From Castellaniella sp049673105 (GTDB taxonomy: Bacteria > Pseudomonadota > Gammaproteobacteria > Burkholderiales > Burkholderiaceae_B), in contig NZ_JBATXG010000014.1 of the NCBI RefSeq assembly GCF_049673105.1, positions 55,694 through 119,693 on the forward strand: a DNA stretch of 64,000 nucleotides, read 5' to 3'. Each line of letters starts with the position of its first letter. Position 1 is the stretch's first letter. Positions 1 to 9,986 of this stretch are shown here, piece after piece. A model generated the notes under the pieces. The model was not told the origin of the DNA and did not search any database. It saw only the letters and a list, made by a program, of their open reading frames with translations. A program made the translations under genes and the position numbers.

Positions 1-61
1 GTGCTGCAAAAGTGATCCTTTGTTGAGCACTGCCTCTGTCCATGAAAGCCAGGTTGAAATG

Positions 62-87
62 AAAAAAGCTCCCGAGGGAGCTTTTTT
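62..87 (-). terminator. Rho-independent terminator after gdhA
   Basis: A GC-rich inverted repeat (arms GCTCCC and GGGAGC) is flanked by six A on one side and six T on the other, so it can stop transcription in both directions. It lies 33 bases past the gdhA stop codon and would end the gdhA message; it could also end an unseen plus-strand gene entering from the left. Confidence 0.85.
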
Positions 88-120
88 CATGGTCGTGGCC
101 AAATCGCTTGCCGGAGCATG

Positions 121-1461
<1,341 letters not shown>

Positions 1462-1473
1462 CAAGGTGCTCGC

Positions 1474-2730
1474 TTATTTTTTCATCATGTCAAAAAATTC
1501 GGCGTTGTTTTTGGTTGCCCGGATTTTGTCCAGGATGAATTCCATGGCATCGATTTCGTCCATATCGTGGATGAACTTGCGTAGTACCCAGACCTTTTGT
1601 AAAAGTTCGGGCTTGATCAGGAGCTCTTCGCGACGCGTGCCGGATTTGTTCAGGTTGATGGCCGGGTAGATGCGTTTTTCGGCCAATCGTCGTTCCAGGT
1701 GCACTTCAGAGTTGCCGGTGCCCTTGAATTCTTCGTAAATGACTTCGTCCATGCGGCTGCCGGTTTCGATCAGGGCTGTGCCGATGATGGTGAGCGAGCC
1801 GCCTTCTTCCAGGTTTCGCGCGGCGCCGAAAAAGCGTTTCGGGCGCTGCAGCGCGTTGGCGTCGACGCCGCCGGTCAGGACTTTGCCCGAGGCCGGCACC
1901 ACGGTGTTGTAGGCGCGCGCCAGACGGGTGATGGAATCCAGCAGGATAACCACGTCTTTTTTCAGTTCGACCAGGCGCTTGGCCTTTTCGATCACCATTT
2001 CGGCGACCTGCACGTGGCGGGTGGCCGGCTCGTCGAAGGTGGAGGCCACGACTTCGCCGCGCACCGTGCGCTGCATTTCCGTGACTTCTTCAGGGCGTTC
2101 ATCGACCAGCAACACGATCATGACCGCATCGGGGTAGTTCGTGGTGATGGCATGCGCGATGTGCTGCATGATCACCGTCTTGCCCGATTTCGGACTGGCC
2201 ACGATCAGGGCGCGTTGGCCTTTGCCGATGGGGGCAAAGATGTCCATGATGCGACCGGTGATGTTTTCCTTGCTTTTGATGTCGCGTTCCAGGACCAGCG
2301 GCTCGTCTGGGTGCAGCGGCGTCAGGTTCTCGAACATGATCCGGTGCTTGATGGTCTCGGGCTGCATGCCGTTGACCTTGTCGACCTTGACCAGGGCGAA
2401 ATAGCGCTCGCCGTCCTTGGGGATGCGGACCTCGCCTTCGATGGAGTCACCGGTGTGCAGGTTGAAGCGGCGGATCTGCGAGGGCGAGATGTAGATGTCG
2501 TCGGTGCTGGCCAGATAGGAGGTTTCTGGCGAGCGCAGGAAGCCGAACCCGTCAGGCAGCACTTCCAGCACGCCATCGCCGAAGATCTGCTCGCCTTGTT
2601 TGGCGCGCCGCTTCATGATGGCAAACATCAGTTCCTGCTTGCGCAGCCGGTTGGCGTTGTCGATATCGAGTTCGGCAGCCATTTCCAGCAGCTGCGACAC
2701 GTGCAGCGCTTTGAGTTCGTTCAGGTGCAT
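1474..2730 (-). CDS. rho: Transcription termination factor Rho
   Basis: Hexameric RNA helicase that ends transcription of untranslated RNA. It has 418 residues, nearly the same as E. coli Rho (419). The N-terminal helical part and cold-shock-like RNA-binding fold (GFGFLRSPETSYL, about 61-73) are followed by the ATPase with Walker A ASPKSGKT near 178-185 and the Walker B stretch VVILLDSITRLARAYN. The C-terminal half carries the Q/R-loop region GGVDANALQRPKRFFGAARN. The order trxA-rho is common in proteobacteria and is seen here on the minus strand. All key motifs are intact. Confidence 0.98.
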   Translation of the reverse strand: MHLNELKALHVSQLLEMAAELDIDNANRLRKQELMFAIMKRRAKQGEQIFGDGVLEVLPDGFGFLRSPETSYLASTDDIYISPSQIRRFNLHTGDSIEGEVRIPKDGERYFALVKVDKVNGMQPETIKHRIMFENLTPLHPDEPLVLERDIKSKENITGRIMDIFAPIGKGQRALIVASPKSGKTVIMQHIAHAITTNYPDAVMIVLLVDERPEEVTEMQRTVRGEVVASTFDEPATRHVQVAEMVIEKAKRLVELKKDVVILLDSITRLARAYNTVVPASGKVLTGGVDANALQRPKRFFGAARNLEEGGSLTIIGTALIETGSRMDEVIYEEFKGTGNSEVHLERRLAEKRIYPAINLNKSGTRREELLIKPELLQKVWVLRKFIHDMDEIDAMEFILDKIRATKNNAEFFDMMKK

Positions 2731-2813
2731 GGGAGGGGAGGGAAAGAAGGAATCATCGGGCGCGCTGCAGGACCGGGACCGGCCTGCATGGCATCACTGC
2801 GAATAGTGAAAAA

Positions 2814-3140
2814 TCAGAGCGCTTCGTCTAGGAAGGCCTGAAGCTGGGTGCGGGACAGAGCGCCGACTTTGGTGTCTGCGATCTTGCCGTCCTTGAACAG
2901 CATCAGGGTGGGAATGCCGCGGATGCCGTATTGGGCAGCGCTGTCGGGGTTTTCGTCCACGTTCAATTTGACGATGGTGACGCGGCCCTGGTATTTGGCG
3001 GCGGCTTCGTCGAGCAGCGGGGCGACCATTTTGCAGGGGCCGCACCATTCGGCCCAGTAGTCGACCAGAACGGGTAATTCGGATTGGAGCACGTCGGCCT
3101 GAAAAGAGGCATCGCTTACGTGCTTGATGGAGTCACTCAT
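2814..3140 (-). CDS. trxA: Thioredoxin 1
   Basis: Small cytosolic dithiol reductant of 108 residues, the standard length. The active site WCGPC is present with the preceding YWAE context, and the cis-proline loop GIRGIPTLMLFKDG is intact. The frame stays open further upstream to 3302, but the ATG at 3140 gives the typical N-terminus MSDSIKHVSD. The longer version would add 54 residues of unlike composition overlapping the parE promoter region. It lies upstream of rho on the same strand and is divergent from parE. Confidence 0.96.
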   Translation of the reverse strand: MSDSIKHVSDASFQADVLQSELPVLVDYWAEWCGPCKMVAPLLDEAAAKYQGRVTIVKLNVDENPDSAAQYGIRGIPTLMLFKDGKIADTKVGALSRTQLQAFLDEAL

Positions 3141-3282
3141 AGTGCGGATATCGTGCGCAAATGATAGGGAAGGGAGGCGATGGGCCAGATGAAACGCCGC
3201 CGCGCAGCGGGGCGCGTGAGGCCCTATGTCACTAAGCATACCATTATCTCCGTAAAATGGTGGCCTTTTTGATTGCAAATGA

Positions 3283-5256
3283 ATGGACACCACCGTGAGC
3301 ACAGCACGCTATGACGAGTCATCGATTCGGGTCCTGAAGGGACTGGAGCCGGTGCGCCAGCGACCAGGGATGTACACGCGCACCGATAATCCGCTGCACA
3401 TCATCCAGGAAGTCATCGACAATGCCGCCGACGAGGCGCTGGCCGGGTTCGGGCGCAGCATCGCCGTCACCCTGCATGTCGACGGCAGCCTGACCGTGGA
3501 AGATGACGGGCGCGGCATCCCGGTGGGCGAACACCCCGAGGAACACGCTCCCGTGGTGGAACTGGTGTTCACCCGCCTGCATGCGGGGGGCAAGTTCAAC
3601 AAGGCCGACGGCGGCGCTTACGCGTTTTCCGGCGGCCTGCATGGCGTGGGGGTATCCGTGACCAACGCGCTGTCCACCCGGTTGGAAGTCACCGTCTGGC
3701 GCGAGGGCGGCGAGTACCGGATCGTGTTTGCCGATGGTGCGGTGATCGAGCCGCTGGCGCAGGTGGGCGCCGTGGGCAAGCGCCGCTCGGGCACCCGCGT
3801 ACGGGCCTGGCCGGATGCCCGCTATTTCGATCAGGCGCAGGTCCCCCTGGGTGATCTGGAGCATGCGCTGCGCAGCAAGGCGGTGCTGCTGCCGGGCACG
3901 CGCGTCACCCTGACGATCGAGAAGACCGGCCAGCAGCGCGAATGGCACTACGAGGATGGTCTGAAGGGCTACCTGAGCGAGGCCCTGGGCGATACCCCGG
4001 TCCTGGTGCCCTTGTTTGCGGGCCAGCAGTATGCGGACGACGAGGACGAGCAATACGCCTTGGGCGAGGGCGCCCAGTGGGTGGTGGGCTGGACCGAAGA
4101 AGGCGCGGTAGTGCGCGAGTCGTACGTCAATCTGATCGCCACCACGGCGGGCGGCACGCACGAATCCGGCCTGCGGGAAGGCCTGTTCAATGCGGTGAAG
4201 TCCTTTGCCGAGCTGCACAATCTGCTGCCCAAAGGCATCCGCCTGCTGCCGGAAGACGTGTTCGCGCGGGCCAGCTTCATCCTTTCGGCCAAGGTCCTGG
4301 ACCCGCAGTTCCAGGGCCAGATCAAGGAACGCCTGAACAGCCGCGACGCGGTGCGCCTGGTGGGCGGGTTTCTGAAAAATGCCCTGGAATTATGGCTGCA
4401 CGCCAACGTCGAATTCGGCAAGCGCCTGGCGGAATTGGCGATCGGCCAGGCCCAGGCGCGCAGTCGCGCCGCCCGCAAGGTCGAAAAGCGCAAGGGATCC
4501 GGGGTGGCGGTGCTGCCCGGCAAGCTGACCGACTGCGAATCCACGGATGTCAGCCGCACGGAGGTCTTTCTGGTCGAGGGCGATTCTGCCGGCGGGTCGG
4601 CCAAGATGGGGCGCGACAAGGAATTCCAGGCGATTTTGCCTCTGCGCGGCAAGATCCTGAATGCCTGGGAAGTCGAGCGCGACCGTCTGTTCGCCAACAA
4701 CGAGATCCATGATATTTCGGTCGCCATCGGGGTGGACCCGCATGCCGCTGGGCAGGATGCGGACCTGTCCGGGCTGCGCTATGGGCGCATCTGTATATTG
4801 TCGGATGCCGACGTCGATGGCGCCCATATTCAGGTACTGCTGCTGACTTTGTTCCTGCGCCATTTTCCGCGCCTGATCGACGCGGGCCATGTCTACATCG
4901 CCCGTCCGCCCTTGTTCCGGGTCGATGTGCCGGCGGCGGGCAAGCGCCCGGCCCGCAAGCTCTATTGCCTGGATCAGGTGGAACTGGATGCGGTGCAGGA
5001 AAAACTGCGCGGCGAGGGCTTGAAAGAAGGGGCCTGGCGCATCAGCCGCTTCAAGGGGCTGGGCGAAATGAACGCCGAACAGTTGTGGGATACCACACTG
5101 AACCCGGATACGCGCCGGCTGGCCCAGGTGCGTCACGGCGACGAAGGCCTGGATGCCTCGGCGCGCATGTTCGACATGCTGATGGCGCGCGGCGAGGCCA
5201 ACCAGCGGCGTGTCTGGCTGGAAGAAAAAGGCAATCTGGCCGAAGTGGATGTGTAA
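3283..5256 (+). CDS. parE: DNA topoisomerase IV subunit B
   Basis: ATPase subunit of topoisomerase IV, which with ParC separates replicated chromosomes. It has 657 residues. The GHKL ATPase starts with the RPGMYT element and the EVIDNAADEALAG helix, followed by DGRGIPV and GGLHGVGVSVTNALS. The Toprim domain has LVEGDSAGGSA with the catalytic glutamate near residue 432 and the DADVDG metal site near 508-513. It is a ParE rather than GyrB by its shorter length, lack of the large GyrB insertion, and pairing with parC three bases downstream. The start at 3283 (MDTTVSTARYDESS) is likely; a GTG four codons later is an alternative. Confidence 0.96.
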   Translation: MDTTVSTARYDESSIRVLKGLEPVRQRPGMYTRTDNPLHIIQEVIDNAADEALAGFGRSIAVTLHVDGSLTVEDDGRGIPVGEHPEEHAPVVELVFTRLHAGGKFNKADGGAYAFSGGLHGVGVSVTNALSTRLEVTVWREGGEYRIVFADGAVIEPLAQVGAVGKRRSGTRVRAWPDARYFDQAQVPLGDLEHALRSKAVLLPGTRVTLTIEKTGQQREWHYEDGLKGYLSEALGDTPVLVPLFAGQQYADDEDEQYALGEGAQWVVGWTEEGAVVRESYVNLIATTAGGTHESGLREGLFNAVKSFAELHNLLPKGIRLLPEDVFARASFILSAKVLDPQFQGQIKERLNSRDAVRLVGGFLKNALELWLHANVEFGKRLAELAIGQAQARSRAARKVEKRKGSGVAVLPGKLTDCESTDVSRTEVFLVEGDSAGGSAKMGRDKEFQAILPLRGKILNAWEVERDRLFANNEIHDISVAIGVDPHAAGQDADLSGLRYGRICILSDADVDGAHIQVLLLTLFLRHFPRLIDAGHVYIARPPLFRVDVPAAGKRPARKLYCLDQVELDAVQEKLRGEGLKEGAWRISRFKGLGEMNAEQLWDTTLNPDTRRLAQVRHGDEGLDASARMFDMLMARGEANQRRVWLEEKGNLAEVDV

Positions 5257-5259
5257 GGA

Positions 5260-7569
5260 ATGACGATGGATGCCAATACACCTGATTCTCTGGTGGCAGA
5301 GGATGATGAAAGCCTGGTGCTGGGGCGTTATGCCGAGCAGGCTTACCTGGATTACGCCGTGTCGGTGGTGCGTGGCCGCGCGCTGCCGGAAGTATCGGAC
5401 GGGCAGAAGCCCGTGCAGCGGCGCATTCTGTACGCCATGGACGCCATGGGTCTGGGGCCGCAGTCGCGTCCGGTGAAATCGGCCCGTGTCGTGGGCGATG
5501 TGCTGGGCAAATATCACCCGCATGGCGACCAGGCGGCGTATGACGCCATGGTGCGCATGGCGCAGGATTTCGCGCTGCGCTATCCGCTGATCGATGGCCA
5601 GGGCAATTTCGGTTCGCGCGACGGCGACAATGCCGCCGCCATGCGCTACACCGAGGCCCGCCTGACGCCGTTTTCCCGCTTGTTGCTCGACGAGCTGGAC
5701 GAAGGCACGGTGGATTTCACCCCCAACTACGACGGCAGCCAGCAGGAACCCGTGTGCCTGCCTGCCCGTCTGCCCATCATGCTGCTCAATGGGGCCTCGG
5801 GCATCGCGGTGGGGATGGCGACTGAAATCCCATCCCATAATCTGCGCGAAGTCGCTCAAGCCTGCGTGGCGCTGCTGCGCAGGCCGACGCTGAGCGACGC
5901 TGATCTGTACACCATGATTCCGGGGCCGGACTTTCCGGGCGGCGGGCAGATCATTTCATCCGCGGAAGACATTGCGCAGATCTATGCCAGTGGCCGGGGC
6001 AGCCTGAAGGCCCGCGCCCGCTGGCACTTCGAGGACATGGCGCGGGGGCAGTGGCAGCTGGTCGTCACCGAACTGCCGCCGGGCACCTCCGCCCAGAAGA
6101 TTCTGGAAACCATCGAGGACCTGACCAATCCCAAGCCGCGTGCGGGCAAAAAATCTTTGTCAGCCGAACAGCAGCAGGCCAAGGCGCTGGTGCTGGGGCT
6201 GCTGGATGCGGTGCGCGACGAATCGGGCAAGCAGGCGCCGGTGCGCCTGGTGTTCGAGCCCAAATCCCGCAGCATCGACCGTGACGAGTTTGTCAATCTG
6301 CTGCTGGTGCGCACCGGGCTGGAAGGCAATGTGTCGCTGAACCTGGTATGCATCGACACGGATGGCCGGCCCGGCCAGCGCAGCCTGCGCCAGGTGCTGG
6401 AATCCTGGCTGGCCTTCCGGGCGCAGACGGTGACCCGGCGCACGCGCCATCGCCTGGACAAGGTGCTGGACCGTATCCATATCCTGGAAGGGCGCAGCAT
6501 CGTCTATCTGAACGTGGACGAGGTCATCCGCACGATTCGCGAGGCGGACGATCCCAAAGTCGCGCTGATGGAACGGTTCTCGCTGTCCGAGCGCCAGGCC
6601 GACGATATTCTGGAAATGCGCTTGCGGCAGCTGGCCCGTCTGGAGGGCATCCGCATCGAGCAGGAACTGGAAAAGAAGCGCGAGGAACAGCAGGAATTGC
6701 AGCATCTGCTGGACAATCCCGACGCCTTCCGCCGTCTGATGATCCGCGAGATCGAATCCGACGCCAAGCAGTACGGGGACGACCGCCGCACCTTGATCGA
6801 GGCCGCCGACCGCGCCGTGCTGGAAACCCAGGTGCTGGACGAACCCGTCACGGTCATCATGTCGCAAAAAGGCTGGCTGCGGGTGCGTCAGGGGCATGGG
6901 CACGACGTTGGGCAGTTCAGCTTCAAGACGGGCGATGCCTTGTACGACGCCGTGGAATGCCGCAGCACCCAGGAACTGACGGCGCTGTCCAATACCGGGC
7001 GCAGCTACAGCATGGCGGTGGCCAGCCTGCCCTCGGCGCGCGGCGACGGCCAGCCGGTCACGTCCATGCTGACGCTGGAACCCAGCAGCCGGATCGTGCA
7101 TATGTGGGTGGCGCCGCCTGATCAGCGTCTGCTGTTGGGCGTGGCCTCGGGCTATGGCTTCGTGGCGACGGGCGGCGACCTGTCCACCCGCCAGCATGCC
7201 GGCAAGCAGTTCGTCACGGTGGACAAGGGCGATGCCTTGCTCAAGCCCCTGCTGCTCAAGCCCGACGATCAGGCAGTCGCTCTGTTCAGCCAGAAAGGCA
7301 AATTCCTGGTTGTGGCGCTGGACGAACTGAAAACTCTGGCCGGCGGGGGCCGCGGCACCATCCTGATGGGGCTGGACGAGGGCGACCGCCTGGCGCAGTG
7401 GGCCGCCGTGGGGCCGATGGGGGTGGTGCTGCGCGGCGTCTATCGCGCCCGCGACACCGAGCTGACCTTGTCTCCGGACGATCTGGCCATCTATGTGGGG
7501 CGCCGCGCCCGCAAGGGCAAGCTACTGGATGTGAAGATCAAGCAGCCCAGCCTGTGGTCCGGCAACTGA
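5260..7569 (+). CDS. parC: DNA topoisomerase IV subunit A
   Basis: DNA-breaking subunit of topoisomerase IV. It has 769 residues, close to the usual ParC length. The winged-helix region contains GKYHPHGDQAAYDAM and the catalytic tyrosine in AAMRYTEARL (Tyr130). The C-terminal half has ParC-like blades (for example SQKGWLRVRQGHG) and no long GyrA-type acidic tail. The start ATG lies three bases after the parE stop and has AAGGA just upstream, so the two subunits are translationally coupled. The quinolone-site residue matching E. coli Ser80 is Gln91 and that matching Glu84 is Asp95. Confidence 0.96.
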   Translation: MTMDANTPDSLVAEDDESLVLGRYAEQAYLDYAVSVVRGRALPEVSDGQKPVQRRILYAMDAMGLGPQSRPVKSARVVGDVLGKYHPHGDQAAYDAMVRMAQDFALRYPLIDGQGNFGSRDGDNAAAMRYTEARLTPFSRLLLDELDEGTVDFTPNYDGSQQEPVCLPARLPIMLLNGASGIAVGMATEIPSHNLREVAQACVALLRRPTLSDADLYTMIPGPDFPGGGQIISSAEDIAQIYASGRGSLKARARWHFEDMARGQWQLVVTELPPGTSAQKILETIEDLTNPKPRAGKKSLSAEQQQAKALVLGLLDAVRDESGKQAPVRLVFEPKSRSIDRDEFVNLLLVRTGLEGNVSLNLVCIDTDGRPGQRSLRQVLESWLAFRAQTVTRRTRHRLDKVLDRIHILEGRSIVYLNVDEVIRTIREADDPKVALMERFSLSERQADDILEMRLRQLARLEGIRIEQELEKKREEQQELQHLLDNPDAFRRLMIREIESDAKQYGDDRRTLIEAADRAVLETQVLDEPVTVIMSQKGWLRVRQGHGHDVGQFSFKTGDALYDAVECRSTQELTALSNTGRSYSMAVASLPSARGDGQPVTSMLTLEPSSRIVHMWVAPPDQRLLLGVASGYGFVATGGDLSTRQHAGKQFVTVDKGDALLKPLLLKPDDQAVALFSQKGKFLVVALDELKTLAGGGRGTILMGLDEGDRLAQWAAVGPMGVVLRGVYRARDTELTLSPDDLAIYVGRRARKGKLLDVKIKQPSLWSGN

Positions 7570-7685
7570 AGACAGGGTGACGCAGGACAGGCGGACGCCG
7601 GGCGGACCGGCGTACCGCCGCTGCCGGTCGACGGGTCCGGGCGGGGCTAAAATGAGAAATCGCCCACGTTTTTTTGGAATTCGTC

Positions 7686-8729
7686 ATGAGTCTCAAGGTC
7701 TCGGTGCAGCCGGCAGGTCGGGATTTCGCCGTCGAGCCGGGGCAGACCATCCTGGACGCCGCCTTGGCCGCCGGCATGGTCCTGCCCTATAGCTGCCGCA
7801 ACGGCACCTGCTCCACTTGCCGGGGGAAGGTCCTGTCGGGTAGCTACGAGGCCGGGCCAGCGCCGGAACGGATTCTCGACGCCGCCGACCGGGCGCAGGG
7901 CTATACCTTGCTGTGCCAGGCGCGGCCCACGTCCGACGTGGTGATCGAAGCCGAAGAAGTCCGCATGCGCGGCGATATCGTCGTGCGCAAAATGCCGGTG
8001 CGGGTGCAGGCGCTGACGCCGCTGGCTGACGATGTCATGGAAGTCACGCTGCAGTTGCCCTCGGCGGAAGCCTTCGCCTTCCAGCCAGGGCAATATCTGG
8101 ATTTTCTGTTCAAGGACGGCAGGCGGCGCAGTTATTCCATGGCCTGCGCCCAGACGCAGGATCACCGGGTGCAGCTGCACCTGCGCCACATGCCGGGCGG
8201 GATGTTCACCGACACGGTGTTCGGGCGCGGCGAGACCCCCCTGAAGGCGCGCGACATCCTGCGCATCGAAGGTCCCTTGGGTTCATTTTTCCTGCGCGAC
8301 GAAGATCGCCCCATCGTCTTTCTGGCCAGCGGCACCGGCTTCGCCCCTATCAAGGCCATGATCGAAAGCATGTTGATGCGCGGCGACCGTCGTCCTGCCG
8401 TGCTGTACTGGGGGGGGCGGCGGCCCGCCGATCTGTATCAGGCCGACCTGGCCCGAACCTGGCTGGATCAGTGGCCGGACTTCGGCTTTGTGCCGGTCGT
8501 CTCCGATGCCTTGCCCGAGGACGGCTGGACAGGCCGTTGCGGCTGGGTTCATCAGGCGGTCCTGGACGATTTTTCGGATCTGTCCGGCCATCAGGTATAT
8601 GCTTGCGGCGCGCCGGCCATGGTCGAGGCCGCACGCCAGGATTTCGTGCAGCAGCGCGCCTTGCCGCCAGCGATGTTTTACGCCGATGCCTTTACGTCCG
8701 AGGCCGATCTCGCCGAGGTCCGGGCATGA
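7686..8729 (+). CDS. 2Fe-2S ferredoxin-FAD/NAD(P)H reductase (CDP-6-deoxy-glucoseen reductase-like)
   Basis: Electron-transfer flavoprotein of 347 residues. It has an N-terminal plant-type ferredoxin domain with cluster ligands Cys37, Cys42, Cys45 and Cys77 (spacing C-X4-C-X2-C). An FAD domain with the RSYSMA motif and an NAD(P) domain with SGTGFAPIKAM follow. Betaproteobacterial relatives are usually annotated as CDP-6-deoxy-L-threo-D-glycero-4-hexulose-3-dehydrase reductases, but no deoxysugar genes are nearby, so that substrate is unproven. Translation could begin at a TTG at 7674; the ATG at 7686 is preferred. Its stop overlaps the start of the DadA-like gene by four bases (ATGA), which suggests coupled expression with that oxidase. 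Confidence 0.88.
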   Translation: MSLKVSVQPAGRDFAVEPGQTILDAALAAGMVLPYSCRNGTCSTCRGKVLSGSYEAGPAPERILDAADRAQGYTLLCQARPTSDVVIEAEEVRMRGDIVVRKMPVRVQALTPLADDVMEVTLQLPSAEAFAFQPGQYLDFLFKDGRRRSYSMACAQTQDHRVQLHLRHMPGGMFTDTVFGRGETPLKARDILRIEGPLGSFFLRDEDRPIVFLASGTGFAPIKAMIESMLMRGDRRPAVLYWGGRRPADLYQADLARTWLDQWPDFGFVPVVSDALPEDGWTGRCGWVHQAVLDDFSDLSGHQVYACGAPAMVEAARQDFVQQRALPPAMFYADAFTSEADLAEVRA

Positions 8730-9979
8730 AGGTTGCGGTGTTTGGCGCCGGCATCATCGGGGTATCCAGCGCCTGGTGGCTGGCCCGGGCGGGTCACGAA
8801 GTCGAGGTCATCGAACGCCGCCCTGGGGTGGCGCTGGAAACCAGCCGTGCCAATGGCGGGCAGATTTCGGTCTGCTACGCCGAACCCTGGGCCAGCGCCC
8901 ACATGCTGAAAAAAGTCTTGCGCTGGATCGGTCGGGCGAATGCGCCTTTGCGCGTCAGTCCGCGCCTGGACCCTCGCCAGTGGCTGTGGTGCGCGCGCTA
9001 TCTGAACGAATGCCGGGCGCCGCGTTTTGCCGCCAATCTTCGGGCCATGGTGACTTTGGCGCAGTACAGTCGCGCCACTTTGCGCGAACTCAGGGCCGAT
9101 CTGGGTGTCGAATACGATCATCTGGAACGCGGCATCCTGGCGTTTTATCGGGATCCGCGCGAATTCGAATACGCGCAGGCCAGCGCGGCGCGGATGCGCG
9201 AACTGGGGGTGGATCGCCGGATCGTGGATGCGGCGGAAGTCCTGCGCATCGAACCGGCACTGGCGGCTGCTCGCGACCCGATCGTCGGGGGCGATTTCAC
9301 GGTGGACGATGAATCGGGCGACGTGCATCTGTTCACGCGCGCGCTGGCCGAGCGGGCGCAGGCCGCCGGGGTGATCTTCCGCTTCAATACGAGGGTCAGC
9401 CGCCTGGTGCCGGTCAATGACCGCATCTCGGTGGCTGAATTGCTCGAACCCGACGGGTTCTTCCGATCCCTGCGGGCTGACGCCTATGTGGTGGCGCTGG
9501 GCAGCTTCAGCCCGCAACTGCTGGCGCCCCTGTGGGTGTCCTGCCCGGTCTGGCCCGCCAAGGGCTATTCCGCCACGTTTCGCCTGCGCGATCCGGCTGC
9601 TGCGCCGATGGTCAGCCTGGTCGACCAGGAAGCCAAGATCGTCGTTTCGCGATTGGGCGATCATCTGCGCATGGCGGGGACGGCGGAAATCGGCGGTTAT
9701 TCCCGCGCGTTGGATACTGGCCGTTGCAATCAGCTGGCGGAACATGCCAGATCCCTGTTCCCAAGTGCGCTTGATTTTGATAACGTTCAGTTCTGGTCCG
9801 GTTTGCGACCGACAACGCCATCGAACGTGCCGTTGATCGGTCGTTCGCGCATCCGTAATCTGTATCTGAACACGGGGCACGGCAGCCTGGGTTGGACCAT
9901 GGGAGCCGGTTCCGGCAGAGTGTTGGCGGATCTGGTCTCAGGGCGCGCTCCCGACATTCGATTTCCTTTTTTGGATTGA
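8726..9979 (+). CDS. D-amino acid dehydrogenase (DadA-type FAD oxidoreductase)
   Basis: Flavoprotein of 417 residues in the DAO/DadA family. It would oxidise D-amino acids to 2-oxo acids and pass electrons to the respiratory chain. The FAD motif GAGIIGVSSAWWLARAGHEV sits at residues 7-26 and is followed by the DadA-like SRANGGQISVCYAEPWA. The C-terminal stretch SGLRPTTPSNVPLIGRS and GHGSLGWTMGAGSG is typical of DadA. The start overlaps the stop of the upstream reductase by four bases, so the two are probably co-translated. The D-amino acid substrate is inferred from the family; related glycine or sarcosine oxidases remain possible. Confidence 0.87.
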   Translation: MKVAVFGAGIIGVSSAWWLARAGHEVEVIERRPGVALETSRANGGQISVCYAEPWASAHMLKKVLRWIGRANAPLRVSPRLDPRQWLWCARYLNECRAPRFAANLRAMVTLAQYSRATLRELRADLGVEYDHLERGILAFYRDPREFEYAQASAARMRELGVDRRIVDAAEVLRIEPALAAARDPIVGGDFTVDDESGDVHLFTRALAERAQAAGVIFRFNTRVSRLVPVNDRISVAELLEPDGFFRSLRADAYVVALGSFSPQLLAPLWVSCPVWPAKGYSATFRLRDPAAAPMVSLVDQEAKIVVSRLGDHLRMAGTAEIGGYSRALDTGRCNQLAEHARSLFPSALDFDNVQFWSGLRPTTPSNVPLIGRSRIRNLYLNTGHGSLGWTMGAGSGRVLADLVSGRAPDIRFPFLD

Positions 9980-9986
9980 CTGATTC

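Noticed and set aside
4390..5859. A 489-codon minus-strand frame over parE and parC
   Set aside because: It runs antisense to highly conserved topoisomerase genes with no recognisable motif.
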